From Martinezella tropici (GTDB lineage: Bacteria > Pseudomonadota > Alphaproteobacteria > Rhizobiales > Rhizobiaceae), in contig NZ_QMKK01000038.1 in the NCBI RefSeq assembly GCF_003287875.1, positions 1 to 64,000 on the forward strand: a DNA stretch of 64,000 bases, in the 5' to 3' direction. Within the stretch, counting starts at the first letter, position 1. The number at the start of each line of letters is the position of its first letter. The notes under the pieces are model-generated. The model had not been told where the DNA came from. It ran no database searches and saw only the letters and a program-made list of their open reading frames with translations. Positions 7,408-15,091 of the stretch are shown piece by piece. A program made the translations under genes and the position numbers.

Positions 7408-9072
7408 ATGACTGACGCGAGCGAGCTGCCGGAACGCGAGAGCATGGAATTCGACGTTGTGATTGTCGGTGCAGGTCCTGCGGGCCTGTCGGCGGCGATC
7501 CGGCTGAAGCAGGTCAACCCGGATCTGTCCGTCGTGGTGCTCGAGAAGGGAGCCGAGGTCGGCGCGCATATCCTGTCTGGCGCCGTGGTCGATCCGATCG
7601 GCATCGACCGGCTGCTGCCGGGCTGGCGCGAGGAGGAGGGGCATCCCTTCAAGACCGAGGTGACGGACGATCACTTCCTGTTCTTGGGGCCAGCCGGCTC
7701 CGTCCGCCTGCCGAATTTCCTGATGCCGCCGCTGATGAACAATCACGGCAATTATATCGTCTCGCTCGGCAATGTCTGTCGCTGGCTGGCCGAAAAGGCC
7801 GAAGCCTTGGGCGTCGAGATCTATCCCGGCTTTGCCGCGACCGAAGTGCTCTATAATGACGAGGGTGCCGTCATCGGCGTCGCCACCGGCGATATGGGCA
7901 TCGAGAAGAATGGCGAGCCCGGCCCGAACTATACCCGCGGCATGGCGCTCTTAGGCAAATATGTGCTGATCGGCGAAGGCGTGCGTGGCTCGCTCGCCAA
8001 GCAGCTGATTGCCAAGTTCGATCTTGCGCGGAACAGCGACGTGCCGAAGTTCGGCATCGGCATCAAGGAACTCTGGCAGGTCAAGCCGGAAAACCACAGA
8101 CAGGGCCTGGTACAGCATTCCTTCGGCTGGCCGCTGGGGATGAAGACGGGCGGCGGCTCGTTCCTCTATCACCTGGAGGACAATCTCGTCGCGGTCGGCT
8201 TCGTCGTGCACCTGAACTACAAGAACCCCTATCTCTATCCCTTCGAGGAATTCCAGCGCTTCAAGACGCATCCGGCGATCCTGGGCACCTTCGAGGGTGG
8301 CAAGCGCATCTCCTATGGCGCCCGCGCCATCACCGAAGGCGGATACCAGTCGGTGCCGAAGCTGACCTTCCCGGGCGGCACCCTGATCGGCTGCTCGGCC
8401 GGCTTCGTCAACGTGCCCCGTATCAAGGGCAGCCACAATGCGGTGCTGTCAGGCATGCTGGCGGCGGACAAGATCGCCGCGGCGATCGCGGCCGGTCGCG
8501 GCAATGACGAGGTGATCGAGATCGAGAACGAATGGCGCTCTTCGGATATCGGCAAGGATCTGAAGCGCGTCCGGAACGTCAAGCCGCTGTGGTCGAAATT
8601 CGGCACGGCGATCGGCGTGGCCCTCGGCGGCCTCGACATGTGGACGAACCAGCTCCTCGGCTTCTCCTTCTTCGGCACGCTGAAGCACGGCAAGACGGAT
8701 GCGCAGAGCCTGGAGCCCGCAGCCCAGCACCAGAAGATCGACTATCCCAAGCCGGATGGCGTCTTGACCTTCGACCGTCTCTCCTCGGTGTTCTTGTCGA
8801 ACACCAATCACGAGGAAGATCAGCCGGTGCATCTGCAGGTCAAGGATATGGCACTGCAGGTGTCGTCAGAACATGATGTCTATGCCGGTCCGTCGACGCG
8901 CTACTGTCCGGCCGGCGTCTACGAATGGGTGGAGAAGGACGGCAAGGACACCTTCGTCATCAATGCCCAGAACTGCGTCCACTGCAAGACCTGCGACATC
9001 AAGGACCCCAACCAGAACATCAACTGGGTGCCGCCGCAGGGTGGCGAAGGACCGGTCTATCCGAATATGTGA
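7408..9072 (+). CDS. Electron transfer flavoprotein-ubiquinone oxidoreductase
   Basis: This 554-residue membrane-associated enzyme passes electrons from reduced ETF, and so from acyl-CoA and amino acid dehydrogenases, to ubiquinone. The N-terminal FAD loop is DVVIVGAGPAGLSAAIRL (about residues 13-30). The C-terminus carries the ferredoxin-like 4Fe-4S motif with cysteines at about 500, 523, 526 and 529 (YCPAGVYE, NCVHCKTCD). Length matches bacterial and mitochondrial ETF-QO, and the closing phrase GGEGPVYPNM is typical. No ETF alpha or beta gene lies nearby. The acetyltransferase gene begins 6 bases after its stop, which suggests one transcript. Confidence 0.95.
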   Translation: MTDASELPERESMEFDVVIVGAGPAGLSAAIRLKQVNPDLSVVVLEKGAEVGAHILSGAVVDPIGIDRLLPGWREEEGHPFKTEVTDDHFLFLGPAGSVRLPNFLMPPLMNNHGNYIVSLGNVCRWLAEKAEALGVEIYPGFAATEVLYNDEGAVIGVATGDMGIEKNGEPGPNYTRGMALLGKYVLIGEGVRGSLAKQLIAKFDLARNSDVPKFGIGIKELWQVKPENHRQGLVQHSFGWPLGMKTGGGSFLYHLEDNLVAVGFVVHLNYKNPYLYPFEEFQRFKTHPAILGTFEGGKRISYGARAITEGGYQSVPKLTFPGGTLIGCSAGFVNVPRIKGSHNAVLSGMLAADKIAAAIAAGRGNDEVIEIENEWRSSDIGKDLKRVRNVKPLWSKFGTAIGVALGGLDMWTNQLLGFSFFGTLKHGKTDAQSLEPAAQHQKIDYPKPDGVLTFDRLSSVFLSNTNHEEDQPVHLQVKDMALQVSSEHDVYAGPSTRYCPAGVYEWVEKDGKDTFVINAQNCVHCKTCDIKDPNQNINWVPPQGGEGPVYPNM

Positions 9073-9078
9073 GATGCG

Positions 9079-9606
9079 ATGACGGAGATGGAAAGAGGCG
9101 CCTGGACGATCCGTTCGGCCAGGGCCGGCGAACTGCATCTGCTCGCTGCCATCGAGATCGATGCCTTCTGGGCTCTGCATGAGGCCGGCGCGGTCGCCTG
9201 CGAGCCGACATCGCTGCCTCTCGATGTCCTGCAACAATCTCTGGCGGAAGACTTGTTGTTTGTCGCCGTCGACGGCATGGATCAACCGTTCGGCTTCGTG
9301 GCCGGTCTTCTTGAGGATGGCTCGGTTCATATCGCCGAACTCGATGTCGTCAGACGTTGGCAGAAGCGAGGCGTTGGGCGGCGGCTGATGGAAGCTGCGA
9401 TTGCGGCGGCGAAAACGCAAGGGGCCGCTGGCGTCACTTTGACGACGGACCGGCAGGTGGCCTTCAACGCGCCATTCTATGCCTCCTTAGGATTTCAAAT
9501 CCTCGATGACGAAGAAAGGCCAGCCGTTCTCACGCAGATCCTGGAGAATGAGGTTGCCCATGGCGCCGATCCGGCCCGACGCGTGGCCATGGCGTTGCGT
9601 TTCTGA
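9079..9606 (+). CDS. GNAT-family N-acetyltransferase
   Basis: This 175-residue protein has the acetyl-CoA binding signature of the GNAT fold in VVRRWQKRGVGRRLMEAA (about residues 90-108), followed by the usual AFYASLGFQ-type end of the fold (NAPFYASLGFQIL). The substrate is not predictable and could be a small molecule or a protein N-terminus. It starts 6 bases after the ETF-QO stop codon and is probably cotranscribed. It ends one base short of the vapC stop on the other strand. Confidence 0.85.
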   Translation: MTEMERGAWTIRSARAGELHLLAAIEIDAFWALHEAGAVACEPTSLPLDVLQQSLAEDLLFVAVDGMDQPFGFVAGLLEDGSVHIAELDVVRRWQKRGVGRRLMEAAIAAAKTQGAAGVTLTTDRQVAFNAPFYASLGFQILDDEERPAVLTQILENEVAHGADPARRVAMALRF

Positions 9607-9607
9607 A

Positions 9608-9973
9608 CTATAGCGGCGCGGCAATTCCGAGGTTCTCGGCGACACGTTGTAGCCGCTTGTCGCGCGTCCAGAGATAAGTTCCAGGCGCCAGTATCGTCGC
9701 GGCCGCGAGATGAGCATCGATATAGCCGATTCCGGTACCCTGCAGTTTGTTGCTCCGGATGAAATAAAGAACGTCCTCATCCGAGACTCTCGCAATCGGA
9801 GGCAGTCGGCGGAGGCTTCCTATCACCAGATCATATTGCCGCAGATTGCCAAGACCGATCTCACCGACGACGAAAGGATGAACGACGACTTGTTTTTGCT
9901 CCAGCAGGGATTGAAGCCGCGCCTCCAACGCATGAAAGTGATCGATCCAGATCGACGTATCGACCAGGATCAT
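9608..9973 (-). CDS. vapC: VapC-type PIN-domain toxin
   Basis: This 121-residue protein is a likely Mg-dependent ribonuclease toxin that cuts specific RNAs when freed from its antitoxin. The four acidic PIN residues are all visible: D5 in MILVDTSIW, E38 in VVGEIGLG, D86 in GIGYIDAHL and D105 in LWTRDKRL. The start overlaps the vapB stop by four bases (ATGA), the usual layout of these operons. The module lies between an acetyltransferase and an exporter gene and looks like a small accessory insertion. Confidence 0.92.
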   Translation of the reverse strand: MILVDTSIWIDHFHALEARLQSLLEQKQVVVHPFVVGEIGLGNLRQYDLVIGSLRRLPPIARVSDEDVLYFIRSNKLQGTGIGYIDAHLAAATILAPGTYLWTRDKRLQRVAENLGIAAPL

Positions 9974-10167
9974 TCGACGCCAAGCTGACGACGAGGGGGA
10001 GCCGTGATATTTGGTTCGGTGCCGCCGAGACGTATCAGCGTTTTGGCGGCTTCCCGTTCCACAAGGGCTTTCAATGCTTCACGCAGGATCGCCGAGGTCT
10101 CGGCGAGACCGGTAACCTCGCGTGCATCCGCAAGCAACTTATCGTCGATGGCTACGGTGGTGCGCAT
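9970..10167 (-). CDS. vapB: VapB-type antitoxin
   Basis: This 65-residue protein should bind and neutralise the VapC toxin encoded directly downstream, and also bind its own promoter. It starts with MRTTVAIDDKLLADAREVTG, the short beta strand and first helix of a ribbon-helix-helix DNA-binding domain. The C-terminal tail (TAPPRRQLG) would be the toxin-binding part. ATG 10167 is chosen because GGAG lies six bases upstream; a longer frame to 10197 lacks such a site. Autoregulation by the complex is expected from the family. Confidence 0.9.
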   Translation of the reverse strand: MRTTVAIDDKLLADAREVTGLAETSAILREALKALVEREAAKTLIRLGGTEPNITAPPRRQLGVE

Positions 10168-10269
10168 TGATATCTCCGTTGTCATCAAAATTAGCATCAG
10201 ATGATGCCGCTTTCAATGCCGAAGACTGCACATGGCAGCCTTCGATCCATTGTCTTGCAGTTGAAGGAT

Positions 10270-11172
10270 TTATTTCCGGGCCAGCACTCCGGTCGAAAGT
10301 GCCACCCCAAGTCCCGTAACGATCGCTGCTGCAATCCCGGCCAGTCCGATTTCCTCGCCGAGCAGAAAGCCGCCGCCGATCGTGGCAAGAACAGGGGTGA
10401 TGGCGGTGAAGGCTGCGGCCTGCGTGCCACCGAGAGCCTGGACGGCAAGGCCGTAGGCCAGTGTGGCGGCAAGACCGGAGAGCAATCCCTGGCTGACGAT
10501 CTGCAGGCCGATTTCCGGCAGCGGCACCGAGGCGAGTGAGCTGCCGAAGACAGCGGCCAGGCCGAGATGGATCAGGAACGACCAGACGGCGATGATGGCG
10601 CTCGACTGCAGAGCACTGAGACCAGAGCGGCGGAAAGCATGAGTGTAGCTTGCCCAGAGCACGGCAGACAGCGGCAGCAGCGTAAAGCCTTCCCAGGAGA
10701 CCTGCACGCCGTAGAGGCTGCGGGCAAGCAATATCACGACACCCGCGACGATGCCGCCAAGACCGAGCCATCGGGTGATATCAAGCCGCTCGCGAAACAA
10801 CAGCACACCGATCAGGGCGGTCGCCAGTGGCATGGAACCCCCGAGCAAAATGCCGGCCGAGGAGGCGGGCGTGAATTGAATGGCAAGCGTGGTCAGCTGG
10901 AAGAAGACGGCGCCGGAGCCGCAGACCATCAGCGCCAGCAGTTTCAGCGGTACGCCCTTCGGCAGCAGGCCCGTCTTCCACCAGACGGGAGCCAGCACCA
11001 GGGCCGGCACGCCATAGCGGATCAGGCCGAGATCGATGGTGCCCATCTGCGTTTCGGCCGTGTGGCGGGTTGCAAGAATCCAGTTTGCCCAGATCAAGAC
11101 AGTGACGACGGCGCCGGCATAGCCGACCATGGTGGGTGTTGCCTTGCGGGTGGAGAGAGACAAAGCGGTCAT
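10270..11172 (-). CDS. EamA/DMT-family transporter
   Basis: This inner-membrane protein of 300 residues has ten predicted helices in two EamA halves. The first half contains GYAGAVVTVLIWANWI and the second APQ-type and GEEIGLAGIAAAIVTGLGV segments. Members of this family export amino acids or other metabolites. The gene is divergent from an Lrp/AsnC regulator 145 bases away, which is a common layout for amino acid exporters controlled by the neighbour, so an amino acid substrate is a reasonable inference. ATG 11172 is used, with AGGA seven bases upstream; ATG 11178 is the alternative. Confidence 0.85.
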   Translation of the reverse strand: MTALSLSTRKATPTMVGYAGAVVTVLIWANWILATRHTAETQMGTIDLGLIRYGVPALVLAPVWWKTGLLPKGVPLKLLALMVCGSGAVFFQLTTLAIQFTPASSAGILLGGSMPLATALIGVLLFRERLDITRWLGLGGIVAGVVILLARSLYGVQVSWEGFTLLPLSAVLWASYTHAFRRSGLSALQSSAIIAVWSFLIHLGLAAVFGSSLASVPLPEIGLQIVSQGLLSGLAATLAYGLAVQALGGTQAAAFTAITPVLATIGGGFLLGEEIGLAGIAAAIVTGLGVALSTGVLARK

Positions 11173-11316
11173 CGACATATCCTTTCCAACGATCCGGTTA
11201 TCTTTCGAATGAGGAAAAGATAGCGCCGAAGGCCGAGGCATGTCCTTGCTAGTTATGGCTCTAAAATGATGCTATCAGCAATAATCTACCAATTTTAAAA
11301 TACGGGTTTCCTTAAT

Positions 11317-11790
11317 ATGCCAAAACTCGATAAATTCGATATCGCGATCCTCAACTGCCTGCAGGAGGATGCGCGGGCGACCAATGTCGAGATCGCCGAG
11401 CGCGTAAACCTCTCTCCATCGCCCTGCTTGCGGCGCATTCGCAATCTGGAAAAATCAGGGCTCCTGCGCGGCTATCGCGCCGATATCGACCGCAAGGAAG
11501 CCGGCCTCGGTCTAACGGTTTTCGTGGAACTAAAGGTCGGTCATCATTCGAAGGAGAATTCGGAAGCGCAGCAGGCAGCACTGCTCGCCATTCCGGAAAT
11601 CGTCGCTTGCCATCTGATTTCGGGAACGGCCGATTTCCTGGCGGAAGTCGTCGTGGAGGATCTTGCCGCCTATGAGAAGGTGATGTCGGAAAAGCTTCTG
11701 GTGCTTCCCGGTGTGGTCGATCTGCGCTCGAACTTCGCGATTCGCACCATCAAGACCAACGGCGCATTGAAACTGCCAGTGCCGGAATGA
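11317..11790 (+). CDS. Lrp/AsnC-family transcriptional regulator
   Basis: This 157-residue protein has an N-terminal winged helix (KLDKFDIAILNCLQEDAR, then NVEIAERVNLSPSPCLRRI) and a C-terminal RAM/ACT domain (VVEDLAAYEKVM) that binds small ligands, usually amino acids. It probably controls itself and the divergent DMT transporter at 10270-11172. No strong ribosome-binding site precedes the ATG, but the domain begins right there. A hairpin terminator follows at 11796. Confidence 0.93.
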   Translation: MPKLDKFDIAILNCLQEDARATNVEIAERVNLSPSPCLRRIRNLEKSGLLRGYRADIDRKEAGLGLTVFVELKVGHHSKENSEAQQAALLAIPEIVACHLISGTADFLAEVVVEDLAAYEKVMSEKLLVLPGVVDLRSNFAIRTIKTNGALKLPVPE

Positions 11791-11795
11791 AGTGA

Positions 11796-11818
11796 AAAGG
11801 GCCGTTGCCGGCCCCTTT
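11796..11818. terminator. Shared terminator between lrp-like gene and mgtE
   Basis: A GC-rich stem (GGGCCG with CGGCCC, TTGC loop) is extended by AAA/TTT pairs on both sides. It can serve both converging genes. Confidence 0.7.
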
Positions 11819-11839
11819 GCGATGAGAATCTGATTATCC

Positions 11840-13213
11840 TCAGAGCATCGTTCCACTGAGGATCAGCAGAGCGACCGAGAAGTAGATTACAAGGCCGGTG
11901 ACATCGACCAGCGTCGCAACGAACGGCGCCGATGCGCTGGCGGGGTCGAGCCGCAGCTTCTGCAAAACGAACGGCAGCATCGAGCCGGCGAGCGAACCGA
12001 AAGTGACGATACCGATCAGAGCCGCAAAGACGGTAAAGGCGACCAGCTGCCAGTGCGGGCCATAATCGAACAGACCGATAGTCTGCCAGAGCACGATGCG
12101 GGCGAAGCCGACGAGGCCGAGGATCGCGCCGAGCACGATGCCCGTCGGCAATTCGCGGAACGCTACGCGCCACCAGTCCGAAAGCTTGAGCTCGCCGAGC
12201 GCCAGCGCCCGGATGATCAGCGAGGTCGCCTGCGAACCGGAGTTGCCGCCCGAGCTCATGATCAGCGGGATGAAGAGCGTCAGCACGACAGCCTTTTCCA
12301 GCTCGCCCTCGAAGTGCTGCATGGCGCTTGCCGTCAGCATTTCGCCGAGGAAGAGGGCTGCGAGCCAGCCGGCGCGCTTGCGGATCATGCCCGCAAAGCT
12401 GATCTTCATATAGGGCTGGCCGAGTGCTTCCATACCACCGAATTTCTGGGCGTCCTCGGTCGTATCGGCGATCATGGTGTCGATGACGTCATCGACCGTG
12501 ACAATGCCGAGCATCATGCCCCTGTCGTCCACGACCGGGAGCGCCAGCAGATCGTGGCGTCGGATCAGGCGGGCGACATCCTCCTGCTTCATCAGCGGCG
12601 GCGCCGTGATCGGTGTGCCCTTCTGAGCTACGGTCAGGATGCAGGCATCTGGTTCACCGGTGATGAGACGGCGCAGCGTCACGACATGCAGCAGTACATG
12701 CGTTTCGTCGTCGAGAACATAGATGGCATAGACCGTTTCGCGGGAGCGCTCGACCTGGCGAACGTGATCGAGCGTCTGGGCCACGGTCCAGCTCGCGAAA
12801 ACGCTGACGAATTCCGTCGTCATGATGCCGCCAGCCGTGCGGGGCGGATAGCCCATCAGGCCCTGGATCGCCTGCCTTGTATGTTCGTCGAAGGTGGCGA
12901 AGAGCCGGGCGCGCGCCTCGACATCCATTTCCAGCAGCACGTCGGCGACGCGGTCGTTGGACATGCCGTGCAGCAGCCGCGCGGCATCCCCATTGCTCAT
13001 GACTTCGAGGATAGCAGGCGCGTTGCGAAGTTCTGGCCGGTCGAGAATGCGCACGGCGCGCTCTTCCGGCATTTTGGCGAGGATGCGCGCAGCCTCTGAT
13101 GCCCCAAGCGCATTCAGCGACTCGACACGCTCGGCGATGGTTACGGCTCGGTTGTTATTGATGAATGCACGAGCGGCATTGCCGGCCCGCGTGGGAAAGC
13201 TGTTGATGTTCAT
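11840..13213 (-). CDS. mgtE: MgtE-type magnesium transporter
   Basis: This 457-residue protein is a Mg2+ channel or transporter of the inner membrane. It has the N-terminal superhelical MgtE domain (about 30-150, with the repeated EERAVRIL and NGDAARLLHGM phrases), a pair of CBS domains (about 155-280, with VVDDRGMMLGIVTVDDVID) that sense Mg2+ in homologues, and five C-terminal membrane helices. The pore signature SSGGNSGSQATSLIIR is present near 325. Start ATG 13213 follows AAAGGCGAG. A leader with two stable hairpins lies directly upstream and may regulate expression. Confidence 0.95.
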   Translation of the reverse strand: MNINSFPTRAGNAARAFINNNRAVTIAERVESLNALGASEAARILAKMPEERAVRILDRPELRNAPAILEVMSNGDAARLLHGMSNDRVADVLLEMDVEARARLFATFDEHTRQAIQGLMGYPPRTAGGIMTTEFVSVFASWTVAQTLDHVRQVERSRETVYAIYVLDDETHVLLHVVTLRRLITGEPDACILTVAQKGTPITAPPLMKQEDVARLIRRHDLLALPVVDDRGMMLGIVTVDDVIDTMIADTTEDAQKFGGMEALGQPYMKISFAGMIRKRAGWLAALFLGEMLTASAMQHFEGELEKAVVLTLFIPLIMSSGGNSGSQATSLIIRALALGELKLSDWWRVAFRELPTGIVLGAILGLVGFARIVLWQTIGLFDYGPHWQLVAFTVFAALIGIVTFGSLAGSMLPFVLQKLRLDPASASAPFVATLVDVTGLVIYFSVALLILSGTML

Positions 13214-13568
13214 TATAGCTCGCCTTTCTGGTCGATCCGCCGTCGTAGCGGATCGTGGCGAGCCGACAGGAGTCGGTTAGTGCACGAATGCTACTGACGG
13301 CAAAGGCAATCGACTACTACTGTCGCTAGGCATCGAAAGATGACTCCGGTTGATCGGTATGGAGAACGCTGTTCCCCACGAGCGGAGAAGTCGCGCCGAA
13401 GGCATAAAAAGTCAAGAGGTGGGACATGCCTAAACGCGCAATCCTGCAATAAAAATTTGTTTAGGCGGCTGCAAATTTTTGCGATGCAACAAAACGTGGT
13501 GCAAAGGCGTTAAAACAAAGCGGCCGGACGACATGCGCCCGGCCCGATCTGTCGCGAATATTGGTCGC
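13214..13568. other. Intergenic region upstream of mgtE
   Basis: No gene is seen. Besides the leader hairpins it holds an AT-rich 9-bp inverted repeat with a 12-base spacer (13451-13459 and 13472-13480). That repeat may be a weak terminator for the upstream oxidoreductase gene or a regulator site for mgtE. Confidence 0.55.
13233..13276 (-). promoter_or_regulatory. Structured mgtE leader with two adjacent hairpins
   Basis: On the mRNA of mgtE, a 5-bp hairpin (13263-13267 with 13272-13276, 4-base loop) is followed by a perfect 8-bp hairpin (13233-13240 with 13248-13255, 7-base loop). The ribosome-binding site lies about ten bases after the second one. A possible TTGACT -35 box lies near 13411, which would give a leader of around 190 bases. 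I do not see the conserved GUUAGGUGAGG-type core of the M-box magnesium riboswitch. Confidence 0.5.
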
Positions 13569-14582
13569 TCAGAAGCCGGCCAGAACGACCTTGCCCTTCA
13601 TCTTGCCGGTCTCGACGAGGGCATGCGCCTTCTTGAGATTGGCGGCGTTGATCGTGCCCGCGGTCTCGGTCAGCGTCGACCTGATCTTGCCGGCATCCAC
13701 CAGTTCAGCGATCTTCGTCAGCAGCTTGTGCTGCTCGATCATATCGGGGGTGTGGAAGAGGGGACGGGTGAACATCAGTTCCCAATGAGTCGATACCGCC
13801 TTGCGCTTGAAGGGTACCACATCGAGCGTTTTCGGGTCGTCGATCAGCGCGAATCGGCCTTGAGGCGCGATAGCCTCGACGATCGAGCCGATATGATCTG
13901 ATGTGTTCGTCGTCGAGAAGACGAAGGCCGGAGCGCCGATGCCGAGCGCCTCGATCTGCGGCGCAGGCGGCTTCGAATGGTCGACGACGTGATGGGCGCC
14001 CAATTCCTTTACCCAGGCCTGCGTTTCGGGTCGCGATGCCGTGGCGACAATGGTGAGATCGGTCAGCGCGCGTGCAATCTGGATGGTGATTGATCCAACC
14101 CCGCCGGCTCCGCCGATGACGAGAATGGCATTGGCGGAGCCGGGAACCGGATCCTGTACCTTCAGCCGGTCGAACAGCGTTTCATAGGCGGTGATCGATG
14201 TCAGCGGTAAAGCGGCAGCGGCCGCGAAATCGAGGCTTTTCGGCTTGGCGCCGACGATGCGCTCGTCGACAAGCTGGAATTCGGCATTCGATCCATCGCG
14301 ACTGATGGAGCCCGCATAGAAGACCTCGTCTCCAGGCTTGAACATGGTGACGTCAGGGCCAACCGCCTTTACGATACCGGCGGCATCCCAGCCGACGATC
14401 TTGTATGCGCCTTCGGGCGGCGCGACATTGGCACGGACTTTGACATCGACCGGATTGACGGAAACGGCCTTTACTTCGACGAGCAGGTCATGACCCTTTG
14501 CCTCGGGCGTCGGCAGCTCGATGTCGATCAGGGATGTCTCTGCGGAAATGGGCTGTGGTTGCTTATAGGCGACTGCGCGCAT
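13569..14582 (-). CDS. Zinc-binding alcohol dehydrogenase family / quinone oxidoreductase-like protein
   Basis: This 337-residue medium-chain reductase has the N-terminal GroES-like domain (EVKAVSVNPVDVKVRANVAP) and the NAD(P)-binding loop VIGGAGGVGSI near residue 155. The conserved VGWDAAGIVKAVGPDV fits the QOR-like branch. Catalytic zinc ligands of true alcohol dehydrogenases are not evident, so despite the family name it is more likely an NADPH-dependent quinone or enone reductase. The start ATG 14582 has AGGAG upstream. It is divergent from an HxlR regulator across a dyad operator, an arrangement seen for electrophile or quinone stress responses. Confidence 0.88.
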   Translation of the reverse strand: MRAVAYKQPQPISAETSLIDIELPTPEAKGHDLLVEVKAVSVNPVDVKVRANVAPPEGAYKIVGWDAAGIVKAVGPDVTMFKPGDEVFYAGSISRDGSNAEFQLVDERIVGAKPKSLDFAAAAALPLTSITAYETLFDRLKVQDPVPGSANAILVIGGAGGVGSITIQIARALTDLTIVATASRPETQAWVKELGAHHVVDHSKPPAPQIEALGIGAPAFVFSTTNTSDHIGSIVEAIAPQGRFALIDDPKTLDVVPFKRKAVSTHWELMFTRPLFHTPDMIEQHKLLTKIAELVDAGKIRSTLTETAGTINAANLKKAHALVETGKMKGKVVLAGF

Positions 14583-14657
14583 GGGAGAAGCTCCTGGGTT
14601 GGTTGCACAGAGGCTAGATGCGCATTATCCTCAAAGGGCGCAAGAATGCACAATTTC

Positions 14658-14671
14658 TGTACGTAGGTACA
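14658..14671. promoter_or_regulatory. HxlR-type operator candidate
   Basis: TGTAC-GTAG-GTACA is a perfect inverted repeat with a 4-base spacer. It lies between the divergent oxidoreductase (start 14582) and the HxlR gene (start 14687). HxlR-family proteins such as YodB bind GTAC-like dyads in such positions, so autorepression and control of the oxidoreductase are likely. Confidence 0.6.
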
Positions 14672-14686
14672 AAAAGGATACTGTCA

Positions 14687-15091
14687 ATGTCGGTTCCCCG
14701 TTCCAAGCTTGTCAGGAATTTTCCCGGATGCCCGGTCGAGGCGACGCTGAGCGTGCTCGACGGCAAATGGAAGGGCGTGATCCTGTTTCACCTGATGGAG
14801 GGAACGCTGCGCTTCAACGAAATCCGCCGCAAGCTGCCGTCGGTGACGCAGCGCATGCTGACCAAGCAATTACGGGAATTGGAAGAATCCGGGCTGCTAT
14901 CGCGCACCGTCTTTCCGGTCGTGCCGCCACGCGTGGATTATGCGCTGACGCCGCTTGGCGCCAGCCTCGGGCCGATCATCAACGCAATGGCCGTCTGGGG
15001 CGAGGAGAATGTATTTTGTCGTGACGGGCGCCAGCAGCTGGGCGCCCCAGGGACGTCATGCGCGCCCGGTGCGGCGCTCCAGGCCAACTGA
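14687..15091 (+). CDS. HxlR-family transcriptional regulator
   Basis: This 134-residue protein is a winged-helix regulator. It has the family marks GCPVEATLSVLDGKWKGVIL, LRFNEIRRKLPSVTQRML and YALTPLGASLGPII. Several HxlR members sense electrophiles through an N-terminal cysteine, and here one is present in NFPGCPVEA. ATG 14687 is chosen because AAGGA precedes it and the domain begins soon after; an upstream in-frame ATG at 14618 would add residues spanning the operator. Its 3' end overlaps the MFS gene on the other strand by 36 bases. Confidence 0.92.
   Translation: MSVPRSKLVRNFPGCPVEATLSVLDGKWKGVILFHLMEGTLRFNEIRRKLPSVTQRMLTKQLRELEESGLLSRTVFPVVPPRVDYALTPLGASLGPIINAMAVWGEENVFCRDGRQQLGAPGTSCAPGAALQAN

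Noticed and set aside
13214..13420. Naming the mgtE leader as an M-box riboswitch
   Set aside because: The conserved M-box core sequence is not visible, so only a structured leader of unknown class is reported.
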